A stretch of DNA of 64,000 nucleotides from Jatrophihabitans sp. (GCA_036399055.1 DASWNX010000046.1:1-64000), one strand, 5' to 3'. Shown: positions 31,701 through 38,336, numbered from the stretch's first letter. The notes: generated by a model not told the origin, from the sequence alone. A program made the numbers and translations.

Positions 31701-34700
31701 CGCATCGGCGGTGGACCCGGCGAGTTGGGCCAGCGCCTGCGGTCCGCGCGCGGACAGCGGCACGATCCACGGCGCCGACACGGTGGACGGCTCCTGCGCG
31801 GGCGCCTGTTCCAGGACCACATGCGCGTTCGTGCCGCCTACGCCCAGCGCGGTCACACCTGCCCGACGAACCCCGGGCACTGGCCACGGCATCGGCACGG
31901 TCGGCACGGTGATGCCACCTTCACCCAGGCGCAGCGCGGGGTTGGGCGACTCGAAATTGGCCTGCGGGGGCACGGTTCCGGCGCGCAGGGCCAGGACAGC
32001 CTTGAGCAGCCCGGCCATGCCTGCGGCCGTGTCGAGGTGGCCGATGTTGGGTTTCACCGACCCCACCAGCAACGGGTCGCAACGGTCACCGAAGGTCTGC
32101 CGCAGAGCCGCGATCTCGATCGGGTCGCCGAGGGAGGTGCCGGTGCCGTGGGCTTCGATGTAGCCGATGGACCCCGGCTCGACCCCGGCTGTGGCGAGTG
32201 CGTCGCGCACCACGGCGACCTGGCCTGCGACACCGGGCCAGGTGAAGCCCTGCTTGGCCGAGCCGTCGTTGTTGATCGCGGACCCCAGGATGACCGCGTG
32301 CACGGTGTCGCCGTCGGCGAGGGCGGCCTCCAGCGGCTTGAGCAGCACGGCCGCAACGCCGTTACCGCCGACCGTGCCGTCGGCAGCCGCGTCGAACGCG
32401 CGGCAGGCGCCCGTGCTGGACAGGATCGAGCCCTGCTCATACCGGTAGCCCACGACCCCAGGCACGTGCAGTGCGGCAGCCCCTGCCAGGGCCATGTCGG
32501 CGTCACCTGCCAGGAGCGCGGTGATCGCGGTGTGCACGGCGACCAGCGAGGTCGAGCAGGCGGTGCGCACGGTGACCGCGGGCCCGGTGAGGCCGAGCCG
32601 GTAGGCGACGCGGGTGGCGAGAAAGTCCGGGTCGTTGCCGATCGCGACTTGGAGTGCGGACAGTTGGTCGCCCGCGTCCGCGCCGCCCAGGTTCTCGCGG
32701 AGGTAGCTGCGCAGGGAGTACAGCGCCATGCCGGAGCCGGCGTAGACGCCCGTTCGGCTACCCGCCCCGGCATAGCCAGCGTGTTCCAGGGCCTGCTGGC
32801 AGACCTGGAGGAACAGCCGCTGCTGCGGGTCAGTGACGGCGGCTTCGGCGGGGCTCATGTTGAACAGGTCGGCGTCGAAGGCCGCGATGTCGGAGAGCGC
32901 ACCGCTGACCGGGACGTACGCCGGATCGTCCACCAGGGACGCCGGCAGGCCCGCGGCGAGCAACTCGTCGCGGCTGAACCGGGTGGTGCTGACCACGCCC
33001 GCGAGCAGGTTGTCCCAGTACTGCTCCAGGTTGGGCGCACCGGGGAAGCGGCCGGCCATTCCGATGATGGCGATCCGACGGTCGCGCACGTCACCGCGGC
33101 GGGTATCGGTCGGGCGCCCGCCAGCCAGTTCGCCGAGGTGGGCGCTCAGCTCGACCTCGGTCGGGTGAGAGAACAGCTCCGTAAGCGGGAACTCGCGGCC
33201 GAGGGCGGACTGGAGCGCGGTATGCAGACGCATCATGCCCAGTGATCCAAGGCCTGCCTGGTAGAAGGGCGTGTGCGGATCGACGCCGCCGGGCACGATC
33301 CGGCGCAGCTCCTCGCGGACCAACCTGCGCACCGATCCGGCAGCCGGCTTGGGCTCGGCCTTCACAGCTGCAGCCGTCTGGGTCGGCGCACTCGGGATGT
33401 CGGCGCCGAACGCGTCCCGGCAGGCCACGGCGGCGCCTTCGAGCGGCTCCGGGGGCAGCATCCGGCGGGCGACCGGGTTGGCGCGGTCGACGCCGAGGAG
33501 CACCTGCCCCGGTGGCAGGCGCATGGCTGCGGTGAACAGGTTGACACCCTCGACGGAGGAGAAGCTGAGCAGCTTGCCCCGGACGGCCGCATCGCGGTAG
33601 TCGTGGCCGGCGTTCATGCCGGTCGACCCCCACAGACCCCAGATCAGGGTGTGCACCGGGTTATCGGCGCCGAGCCGCTCCGTCAGGGCTTCAAGGTAGT
33701 GGTTACCGGCGGCGTACGCGCCGGCGCCGACGCTGGGGAACCAGGTCAGCAGGGAGGAGAAGGCGACCAGCCTGCTCCCTGGACGCCGCCGCACTACCTC
33801 CGCCACGGCGTTGGACCCGGCCACCTTGGCGCGGGTCTGCGCCCGCCACTTGTCGGCGGTGGTCTCGGCGAGCTGGATCGATTCGTAGAGCCCGGCCAGG
33901 TGCAGCACCCCCGCCAGCGGCTCACCCCAGGCCACCTCCGCCTCCGCGACGGCGGCTTCGAGCGCGTCCGCATCAGCCACGTCGACCCGGACGTATCGCG
34001 CGTCGGGCCCCAGCTCGCCCAGGTCCCGGGCCGGACCACGGCCGACAACCAGCATCCGGATGCCGAGCCCGGGCAGTATCGCCCGGCCGACTCCGCCCAG
34101 GCCGCCGGTCACCAGCCAGCAGCTTCCCGGCTCGATGGCCGACCTGGCGCCAGGAACGGGTTCGGCGGGCTCCAGGGTGCGGCCCACCCAGCGGTCGTGC
34201 CAGGCGATCACCGACTCGCTGTGGATGAAACTCAGCGCCTCGGCGATCCGAGCCGGGTCGGTGGTGGGCAATTCCAGACGCCAGCTGCGCAGCTCGGGTA
34301 GCTCCACGCTTGCGGTGGCGGCGATGGCTGCGGTGAGAGCGGTCCTAGGGTCGCCGTGGCCGACGGCGACCAGCTCGCCGGTCCAGCCTGCCGCGGCCAG
34401 CTCCTGCACCAGCTTGAGGACTGGGATCGAGGCCTGCTCCTCGTCGGTCGCCGGCGCCACGACGATCAGGTCGGCGGAGAGGTCGCCGGGCTGCAGAGCC
34501 TGCGCGCCGGGCAGCGCGGCGGCAAGAGCGGCGGCAAGAGCGGGATCGCCGAAGACCCGGACCCGACCGGGATCGCGGGTCGCGGAAAAGGACAGTGGTG
34601 TCCACACCGGACGGTGCAGGGCGTCGGGAAAAGTGGTGGGGGCGGACTCGGCCAGCTCGACCGCCCGCAGGCCGTCGTTCAGCTCGCCGCGCAGGAGCCT

Positions 34701-36776
34701 GCCCCGCATGGCGGTGCGCTGGATCTTGCCGCTGGTGGTCTTGTCGAAGCCGGCCCGATCCACGGCCGCAAGCAGCACCGAGGCCAGCCCGAACCGTTCG
34801 GCCAGCCGCCGCCGGACCGCGCCGACGACCTCGCCGGTCAGCCCGTCGGCGGGCACGAACACCACGGCCAGCCGCTCGTCGCCCTCCGGGGTGGGCACGC
34901 CGAACGCGGCTGTGAAGCTGACCGCCACCCCGGGCAGCGCGCCGACCACGTCCTCGATCTCGTGGCAGAAGTGGTGGACGCCGTTGATGATGATGATCTC
35001 TTTGGCCCGGCCGGTGATGGTCACCCGCCCGTCGGCCATGAACGCCAGGTCACCGGTGTCGAACCAGTCGCCGTCTCCGAACGCCTCGGTGTTGGCGTCC
35101 GGGTTGTTCAGATAACCCGGCGTCACCCGGTCCGACCGGCCCTGCAACCGGCCGATCCGCAGCTCCGGCAGCACCGTCACGCCATCGGGCGCGGCGATCC
35201 GGAACTCCGAGCCGGGACTCGGCGCGCCCATGCTGAGGAAGGTGGAGCTTCCCTCGGCAGGCGCGGCCAGCAGCTCCACCCCGCCGTCGGAGGCCTGCCG
35301 GACGTGCTGCACGGCTTCGGGCCCGTAAGCCTGGTACGTGATGGCCGTGCACGTCTCGGCCATCCCCCAGGCCAGCAGCACGGTGTCCGGCCGGACGCCG
35401 AACCGGGCGGTGGCCTCGACGAACCGGCGCATGATCGGCTCGGTGCACTGCTCTCCCGCGTTGACCAGAGCGCGCAGCGGCGTGAGGTCCCAGGTGCGGG
35501 CCGGGTCGGCGGTGGTGAGCGCGTCGGCGACCAGACCGAACCCGAAGTTGGGCGACCAGCTGTGCTGGGCCCGGTAGGAGTGCAGCAGGTCCAGCCAGCG
35601 CAGCGGGTCGGCGAGCACGTCGGCGGTGGGGACTTGGACGTTGTCGCAGCCCAGGATGACCGGGCCGATGTGGTACATGACCAGCCCGGCGACGTGGTCG
35701 AGCGGCAACCAGTTCACGAACACGTCCCCGGCGCCCATCCTGCTGACCTGGCGGGCGGCCTGGGCGTAGCGGATCAAGCCGCGGTGGGTGATCTGGATGA
35801 CCTTGGACTTGCCGGTGCTGCCGGAGGACAGCTGCAGCATCGCCACCGCGCCGGGTTCGGGTCGGTGGATGCCATCGGCGGTCTCTCCGGCGGCGCACTC
35901 GGCCAGGTCGATCACCCGCATGGACGTCAGCCCCGATCGCTGGGCGTGTGCGCGCAGCCCGGCGACGGTCGCGCCGCCGGAGAGCACAGCCGGCTCGCCG
36001 AGATCGCGCCAGGCGTGCTCCAGCTTGTCCAGCACGGGCGTGCGCGTGGCGTAGGTGGCCGACTGGGCCACCGCCACCGGGGTGATGCCGCCGAGCAGGC
36101 AGGCCCACAGGCCGATGACGTGCTCGGCCAGTGACGGCGTGTGCAGCACCGCGGCGTCGCCCACGCCGAGACCGGCAGCGCGCAGGCCCGCGAGGGTGCG
36201 GGTGGCCCGCTCAAGCAGCTCGGGGTAGGTCAGGACTCGGGTGAGGCCCTGCTCGACGACGTGCACGCCACGGTCGCGGTGTCGCTCGGCGGCGCTCAGC
36301 AGCGCCTCGACCAGGGTCGTCGGGTCCTCCGCTGCGATGTGCAAGCCGCCCGTGCTGGTGAGCGAGGACGGCCCGGTCAGGTCGGCGCCCGGCTCGACCA
36401 GGGCGGCCGGCGGTCCAGCGACCCAGGGGGTTGGCAGGTCGACGAACTCGCCGAGGTGTCGCCTGCCTGTCTGGGGGACGGGCAGGACAACCGGGGTGGT
36501 CACCGACGCCGGGACCGCAAGTCGCCTCAGCGCGCGCTCGTCGGGCTCGCCCTCGGAGTCGCGCGGGATGGCCGAGACCACCGAGACCAGCAGTGGGTCG
36601 CCCTCGACCGCGCCGAGCGCGGCCACCACCCGGCGCACCCGCGCGGGCGCCGTGCCCGGGGTGGGCACCACGTGCGCGACTCGAACGTCGAGGCCGTCGG
36701 CGGTGGTCGCGGCGAGCAGGGCGGCATCGGCCACCAGCGGGTGGCCGAGCAGGGTGGTGAGCAGGGTCTGCGGCAC
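22731..36776 (-). CDS. 4681-residue hybrid PKS/NRPS megasynthase, microginin-like (AL-KR-ACP-KS-AT-ACP-AMT-MOX-C-A-PCP-C)
   Basis: Approximate residues: 1-120 a piece like an AMP-ligase C-terminal subdomain; 150-695 acyl-AMP ligase (LSSGSTGKSK, GRAKEIIIING, TTSGKIQRT); 720-1120 ketoreductase (TGGLGGVG, Tyr/Asn in YAAGN); 1140-1215 ACP (GLGSLGM); 1233-1655 KS (Cys in TACSTS, His in EAHGTGTS and KPNIGHL); 1745-2050 AT (GHSAGE; RAFH, the malonyl type); 2120-2190 ACP (LGADSLL); 2395-2845 class III aminotransferase (Lys in TYGKLIGGG); 2885-3225 luciferase-like FMN monooxygenase; 3250-3690 C (HHLVIDS); 3690-4155 A; 4170-4240 PCP (LGGHSL); 4260-4675 C (HHAVSDG). Inference: an activated starter is extended with malonate, transaminated to a beta-amine, alpha-hydroxylated, then joined to one amino acid. 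There is no thioesterase. GTG start behind AGGGA, 13 bases after the MFS gene. A separate phosphopantetheinyl transferase is required and none is in the window. Confidence 0.93.
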   Translation of the reverse strand: MPQTLLTTLLGHPLVADAALLAATTADGLDVRVAHVVPTPGTAPARVRRVVAALGAVEGDPLLVSVVSAIPRDSEGEPDERALRRLAVPASVTTPVVLPVPQTGRRHLGEFVDLPTPWVAGPPAALVEPGADLTGPSSLTSTGGLHIAAEDPTTLVEALLSAAERHRDRGVHVVEQGLTRVLTYPELLERATRTLAGLRAAGLGVGDAAVLHTPSLAEHVIGLWACLLGGITPVAVAQSATYATRTPVLDKLEHAWRDLGEPAVLSGGATVAGLRAHAQRSGLTSMRVIDLAECAAGETADGIHRPEPGAVAMLQLSSGSTGKSKVIQITHRGLIRYAQAARQVSRMGAGDVFVNWLPLDHVAGLVMYHIGPVILGCDNVQVPTADVLADPLRWLDLLHSYRAQHSWSPNFGFGLVADALTTADPARTWDLTPLRALVNAGEQCTEPIMRRFVEATARFGVRPDTVLLAWGMAETCTAITYQAYGPEAVQHVRQASDGGVELLAAPAEGSSTFLSMGAPSPGSEFRIAAPDGVTVLPELRIGRLQGRSDRVTPGYLNNPDANTEAFGDGDWFDTGDLAFMADGRVTITGRAKEIIIINGVHHFCHEIEDVVGALPGVAVSFTAAFGVPTPEGDERLAVVFVPADGLTGEVVGAVRRRLAERFGLASVLLAAVDRAGFDKTTSGKIQRTAMRGRLLRGELNDGLRAVELAESAPTTFPDALHRPVWTPLSFSATRDPGRVRVFGDPALAAALAAALPGAQALQPGDLSADLIVVAPATDEEQASIPVLKLVQELAAAGWTGELVAVGHGDPRTALTAAIAATASVELPELRSWRLELPTTDPARIAEALSFIHSESVIAWHDRWVGRTLEPAEPVPGARSAIEPGSCWLVTGGLGGVGRAILPGLGIRMLVVGRGPARDLGELGPDARYVRVDVADADALEAAVAEAEVAWGEPLAGVLHLAGLYESIQLAETTADKWRAQTRAKVAGSNAVAEVVRRRPGSRLVAFSSLLTWFPSVGAGAYAAGNHYLEALTERLGADNPVHTLIWGLWGSTGMNAGHDYRDAAVRGKLLSFSSVEGVNLFTAAMRLPPGQVLLGVDRANPVARRMLPPEPLEGAAVACRDAFGADIPSAPTQTAAAVKAEPKPAAGSVRRLVREELRRIVPGGVDPHTPFYQAGLGSLGMMRLHTALQSALGREFPLTELFSHPTEVELSAHLGELAGGRPTDTRRGDVRDRRIAIIGMAGRFPGAPNLEQYWDNLLAGVVSTTRFSRDELLAAGLPASLVDDPAYVPVSGALSDIAAFDADLFNMSPAEAAVTDPQQRLFLQVCQQALEHAGYAGAGSRTGVYAGSGMALYSLRSYLRENLGGADAGDQLSALQVAIGNDPDFLATRVAYRLGLTGPAVTVRTACSTSLVAVHTAITALLAGDADMALAGAAALHVPGVVGYRYEQGSILSSTGACRAFDAAADGTVGGNGVAAVLLKPLEAALADGDTVHAVILGSAINNDGSAKQGFTWPGVAGQVAVVRDALATAGVEPGSIGYIEAHGTGTSLGDPIEIAALRQTFGDRCDPLLVGSVKPNIGHLDTAAGMAGLLKAVLALRAGTVPPQANFESPNPALRLGEGGITVPTVPMPWPVPGVRRAGVTALGVGGTNAHVVLEQAPAQEPSTVSAPWIVPLSARGPQALAQLAGSTADALAEVSPADALITLGAGRRRLPHRLVAWGEDAEATARELRAGGSASGVAGRKGPLVFAFTGQGVDCAGAGTALLAHPVSATVLHRLLDQHRHDWGVDLLPPLLGEPRKWTTETLQPALLAVQLAQVALLAELGVRPDAVVGHSAGEYAALACAGALSEEDAMHLAAVRGALMQTAPEGALLAVFADICELPGLSVAVRNGPGHIVFGGPPQAVADAERQLLAQGVECRRLAADRAFHTPMVEPVLAALAGQAAALDWKPLALPVYSGTGAVLTEGAVLGADHVRTHTRSTADFRHSVDQLVAEGHTTFVELGPSGVLTALGRQWSGTTWLPLRRRGADTVIPGLAALFCHGVELDWAMLAPGGRRVPLPTYPFQPTRHWIDPAPAVTPAPAVAPAPAVAPVPVVVPVPVVVPVPATQESAPDMPAEQTDDLTELVLTQIRELTAHHLGSKVDRVPPDAPFFDLGADSLLMINMVRELEVAFGVRVAMRELFEVVDTPARLSAVVAERMSPAKRAELAPAPAAAAPMPTPQPAPQPLPATPQPTPAPQPPPATPQPTLAPQPLPATPQPTPASQPLPAAPAVQPVAAPLPVVASEQQPATAPSSGYEAVVREQLTLMGRFSELMSEQLAVFTGRLAAPLPVTPQPQAAPQPTEAPQPTEAPQPQAAPQPTAAPQPTEAPQLQTAPQPTDGTQLGPRPTVTQSSGMTGGRLTATQRAHLDDLIARYTARTKTSKQLTQRYRRPLADSRAVVGFRSVTKELLYPLAARRARGAYLEDVDGNTYVDITMGFGALMFGHEPDFVTEAVTAYQADGMRLGPRGPEAGEAAELMAGLTGLDRVAFATTGTEANSAAFRLARAHTGRTKIVTFDGSYHGHFDSVLGRPVPGGDRPRTVPVSAGVPHSAVAESMVLGYGDEASLDVIRRHAGEIAAVVLEAVPSRYPNRQPVEFVRELRRLCDETGIVLMFDEMLTGFRPHPQGAQGIFGVQADLATYGKLIGGGYPIGAIAGRAEIMDWIDGGHWQYGDDSVPQGETTFFGGTYIQHPLAMVAAKAVLTHLREQGPGLQRAVSERTERLGRTLNEFFAAEDLPLSVEWFGSLFRFAHRGNLELLFHHLVMEGVHVWEWRNFFLSTAHTDADVDFILDAVRNCVDDLRRGGFLQGKPSDAPARRRSLPSIPAVVAKTAVAEVASTDVGPTTPDFSLYFFGDYPHESTGDKYAAILSAARFADRSGLHAVWLPERHFDSFGGVFPNPSVLAAAIAAQTSRVRLHSGSVVLPLHDPIRVAEEWSVVDNLSGGRVSIGVASGWHARDFVLAPQAYGKHREVMFEGVETIRALWRGESVLRKAGTGEQIEVRLYPKPIQSEPDFYTAIVGNPDSYRQAARAGFGVITNLMVQSVEQLGENIALYRRTRAEAGLDPDGGRVVLLLHTYLGDDTERARAEAFGPFCDYLRSSLLLFGQVTNSLGFSIDMQNTNPEDMEYLLSNAYKRYCLDRALIGTLDDAEPIVRSLTALGVNEVACFIDFGVPPAQITAGLPHIQRLRSRFADGQSTDDQRDVRDASPSEQQIWYAEQALPGRPTYTESLVVALEGELDVAALRAALSAVAARHDSLRSTFHDIDGVLKRVVAAPSELALPVREEPGADVEEAARRAMARETATPFDLATGPLFAPYLVRLNEQRHLLVLRMHHLVIDSVSAMVLTEEISAGYRAAATGADVALPVADPLPAPQPASAESLAYWTALLAGAPRELDLPYDHPRPSEPSGRGASVGAELDAELTAALRSVAREHRVTPFTALLAGWALTLRVLSGESDLVVGSPFAHRLAGAERAVGFFVHTLPLRIKIEDGATFTDVLKLVREQLLSAQEHRDAPLPEIVRALGGHPDPQRNPLFDTMVVYDNDAYFELDLPGVRATLLDVLPDRAPADLVLFLTNLGDTVRCRLNHALDLFEPDTAGLLLTTYSQVLSAVLANPHCPVSDLDQLDRDTQLPPAAWTRGGPAPHGPPLLHHGVLDRQSELPAVIDDGQVTTSAQLSARAAAVAGAIAELGVPVGTPVAVLLPRGADAVAAMLGALAAGVPYLPMDPEQPLARLGLMAGKARAAAVITTAGVEVPGGLPTIHIDRLAEKTGISGHPLTSDDLAYVLFTSGSTGEPKGALIEHRAISNTLGWYTRALDLTAADRLSWFCSPGFDVSVIEVWSALHVGAPLCITPPSLRYDPAGLRDWLIDTGITVAFVPTPMGELLLDQPWPTDGSVALRHLVVGGDALHRRPPAGAPFRLWNAYGPTEAAVVSTWAEVTADGDGPPTIGRPAPGTWVRVVNDEGRRVKVGEPGELLVGGAQLARGYVEPTPDQAARFVGAGEDRSYRTGDVVRWRADGELEFLRRSDQQVQIRGFRVEPREVEHQLATLPGVREGAVRAWTDSEGTVRLAAYVVTAPGVAVADLRARLATRLPEYMIPATWQALEALPLTTNGKLDRAALPEPTLGTSRQPAARQRGGVEQRLAAVWAAELGVDTVSPGATFLELGGHSLSAIRLVNRIRAELDVRLDVVDFLRRPTVRSLAAFLAPQLEPSDVETSAPASRGQQRSHRVTTTRDNPRVLTIASRFSLHGELNVPALHRALTALMLRHPALRTRVREVDGVLCQQVMFASEASLKVVDASEDDLEALVLAAAEDPADLTAAATFRATLFTIADCRADLLLTVHHAVSDGWSMGVLIGDLGELYRAEVTAEAPDLPDLRATYIDFTEWESAYLADPATRAAVQEWADHVHAVGAHPLLFPTDQPRAASLTGNGAVHIAALAPELIPAIDAEAARVGATAFAVHLAAFAALAHEVTGSSVNAFMCAAANRPEARFENVVGCFTLSSWVVAPVAGAATFTSLVAVARDAIWRRLALQSVPAPILNEVAGGSFAGNPPRVLLSSSNTPSPSLTLLGLDPSPCVDVNLPVARAEQTWVITVTPDGGLRLVIEYATELFYPETIAAWARRFTEILTAGVADPDGKPWRTP
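29641..29780 (-). repeat. 18-bp tandem repeat in the megasynthase linker before the aminotransferase
   Basis: About seven imperfect copies of an 18-base unit, encoding a run of EAPQPT / AAPQPT / QPQAAP hexapeptides just before the aminotransferase domain. The period keeps the reading frame. It is a flexible Pro-rich tether and a likely site of slippage length change. Confidence 0.8.
29974..30125 (-). repeat. 39-bp tandem repeat in the megasynthase linker after ACP2
   Basis: About four copies of a 39-base unit encoding the 13-residue period QPLPATPQPTPAP (with QPPPATPQPTLAP variants), directly after the second ACP. A non-repetitive helical segment (YEAVVREQLTLMGRFSELMS) separates it from the 18-bp array. 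Such helices often precede aminotransferase domains in PKS/NRPS lines. Confidence 0.8.
30461..30562 (-). repeat. 18-bp tandem repeats in the linker between AT and ACP2
   Basis: Two adjoining families of 18-base units encode Pro/Val/Ala-rich hexapeptides (PVPVVV, then APAPAV), joining the post-AT end (near PTYPFQPTRHW) to the second ACP. The frame is kept. It is a third independent repeat tether in the same protein. Confidence 0.75.
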
Positions 36777-36789
36777 GGCGGTTTCCCTA

Positions 36790-38055
36790 TCAGCTTGAAG
36801 TCGTCGCCCGGTCGCCCGGCTTGCGGATGGTCTGGATCACGTACCCGAGGGCCAGCACGATGACCACGCCGTGCAGCAGCGCGGCCACCGCCAGCGGCGT
36901 CCACACCTCCAGCAGGCCCGAGGCGACCAGTAGGCCGATGCCCAGGCCCGCGTTCTCGGCCATCGCGGTCAGGCCGAAGAACAAGCCCCGCGCAGGGTCC
37001 GGCTCGGCCTGCACCCTGGTGGTGTAGGTGATCTCGATGAACCCGTCGGCGAGGCCGGCGACCAGGGCCACCAGCAGCACCCAGGGTTGGCCGAGGCCGG
37101 AGAACGCGGCGATGAAGGCTGCGGACATCACGGCGGTGCCGATCACGAACGCGCGCTCGTCGTGCCGGTGTCCGCTCTTGTAGATCCGGCTCACCAGCTG
37201 GTGGGCGGCAAACAGTCCGATCGCCCACGCAGCCCAGAAGTTGCCGACGAACCCAGACGGGTTGTCCGGTTGCAGCTGGGTGGCGTAGATCGGGATGCCG
37301 ACCTGGTGGGAGGCCGACCCGAAGGCGTCCACGCATCGGATGACCACGATCGCCAGCACGGAGGGGGCGGCGGTCAAGGCGACCAGCACGAGCTTGCTCC
37401 GCGCCGTGAGGCTCGGCCTCTCCTGCTGCCGGACCTGCCGCACGCGGCGCGGAAAGCGCAGCCTGACAGTGGACAGCACCAGCGCGGAGACGCAGAAGGT
37501 GCCGGCATCGACCAGGAACGCCGCCGTGTAGCCGACCCAGGACACCAGCAGACCGCCGGTGGCGAAGCCCAGCGCCATCGCCACCGCGCGGCCTGTCACG
37601 AGCAACCCGTTGGCGCGCATGCGGTTCTCGGCGCCGACGAAGTCGGGCACCGTGGCACGCAGCAGCAGTTGGTTGGTGGTGTTCAGCACTCCGATCGAGA
37701 CCGCCAGCACCGGCAGCAGCGCCACCCGGACGTCGTTCGAGGACAGGGCGAACACCAGCAGCATCGACGCCTGCGCGAGGTCGCAGCTGATCATCACCAC
37801 CCGCCGCGGCAGCCGGGCGGCCACGGCCCCGCCGGCCATGCCCGCGAAGAATCCGGAGGCCATCCGCAACACCAGGAACAGACCGGTGGCCACTGCGCTG
37901 CCGGTCGTCTGGTAGACGAACAGCTGCAGCGCCACCATGTTCAGATAGCTGCCAAACGAGGACGCCCCGCTGCCGGCGACCAGCAATCGGAACCGACGCC
38001 AGTCGGCGCGCTCCAGCTCGGGTTCGGCCGTGATGGCCGGGCTGAGTTCGGTCAT
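36790..38055 (-). CDS. MFS efflux transporter, probable product exporter
   Basis: 421 residues with about twelve hydrophobic segments, of the EntS/MFS_3-like drug or siderophore exporter type. Visible segments are FRLLVAGSGASSFGSYLNMVALQ at the N-terminus, the loop GGAVAARLPRRVVMISCDLAQ between TM2 and TM3 (the motif-A region), and NRMRANGLLVTGRAVAMALG. It is the gene directly before the megasynthase (13-base gap) and starts 4 bases after a 51-codon ORF, so all three form one operon. Export of the peptide product is the obvious role; substrate specificity is inferred from position only. Confidence 0.88.
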   Translation of the reverse strand: MTELSPAITAEPELERADWRRFRLLVAGSGASSFGSYLNMVALQLFVYQTTGSAVATGLFLVLRMASGFFAGMAGGAVAARLPRRVVMISCDLAQASMLLVFALSSNDVRVALLPVLAVSIGVLNTTNQLLLRATVPDFVGAENRMRANGLLVTGRAVAMALGFATGGLLVSWVGYTAAFLVDAGTFCVSALVLSTVRLRFPRRVRQVRQQERPSLTARSKLVLVALTAAPSVLAIVVIRCVDAFGSASHQVGIPIYATQLQPDNPSGFVGNFWAAWAIGLFAAHQLVSRIYKSGHRHDERAFVIGTAVMSAAFIAAFSGLGQPWVLLVALVAGLADGFIEITYTTRVQAEPDPARGLFFGLTAMAENAGLGIGLLVASGLLEVWTPLAVAALLHGVVIVLALGYVIQTIRKPGDRATTSS

Positions 38056-38059
38056 CGCG

Positions 38060-38215
38060 TCAGCGCCCCGCCGCGCTGAGCGCCGAAGCGGGCGAGAAGA
38101 TCCACGTCCAGCCCAGGCTCAGGGCGGAGCTGTCGCGGTGCGTGCGGGCGCCCCGCACGTCCTGGGTCGGTTGGAGTGCGGTGTCTGTCATGGCATCACG
38201 GGTTGTGGTGGTCAT
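38060..38215 (-). CDS. short ORF (51 aa) heading the megasynthase operon
   Basis: ATG at 38213-38215 (a second in-frame ATG at 38191 would give 43 residues) to TGA, ending 4 bases before the exporter start. The peptide starts MTTTTRDAMTDTALQPTQ and ends GWTWIFSPASALSAAGR, with an Arg/His/Asp middle. It has no signal peptide and no recognised family. The spacing to the MFS gene, which has only a weak ribosome site of its own, suggests translational coupling. AGGAGA lies about 22-27 bases upstream of the ATG, too far to serve it; it is correctly placed for a GTG opening a 7-residue mini-ORF whose TGA overlaps this ATG. The ORF could be a leader, a small accessory protein or a degenerate gene end. 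Confidence 0.45.
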   Translation of the reverse strand: MTTTTRDAMTDTALQPTQDVRGARTHRDSSALSLGWTWIFSPASALSAAGR

Positions 38216-38295
38216 CGACGTCGCCCACGTGACACGAAACTCTCCTACACCCCAGACCTGGCACAGCACACTTGGTGTGACAGGCGCAAACCGAT

Positions 38296-38310
38296 TGAAA
38301 ACGATTAAAC
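38296..38310. promoter_or_regulatory. Zur-box-like operator overlapping the -10/+1 region
   Basis: The 15 bases TGAAAACGATTAAAC match the actinobacterial Zur consensus type TGAAAAnnATTTTCA perfectly in the left arm and centre and poorly in the right arm (11 of 15). The site overlaps the last -10 bases and the probable start point, where a repressor would block transcription. Half-site conservation only; zinc control is a hypothesis. Confidence 0.3.
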
Positions 38311-38336
38311 CTAGCCGGAGGGGGTGCATTTGCCAA
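38308..38336 (-). promoter_or_regulatory. candidate promoter of the megasynthase operon
   Basis: On the minus strand TTGGCA (38331-38336) and TAGGTT (38308-38313) are separated by exactly 17 bases. This is a good match to actinobacterial housekeeping promoters (TTGACA / TAnnnT). It lies about 95 bases upstream of the short ORF and nothing else fits as well in the divergent gap to the pterin dehydratase gene. Transcription would begin near 38300. Confidence 0.5.
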
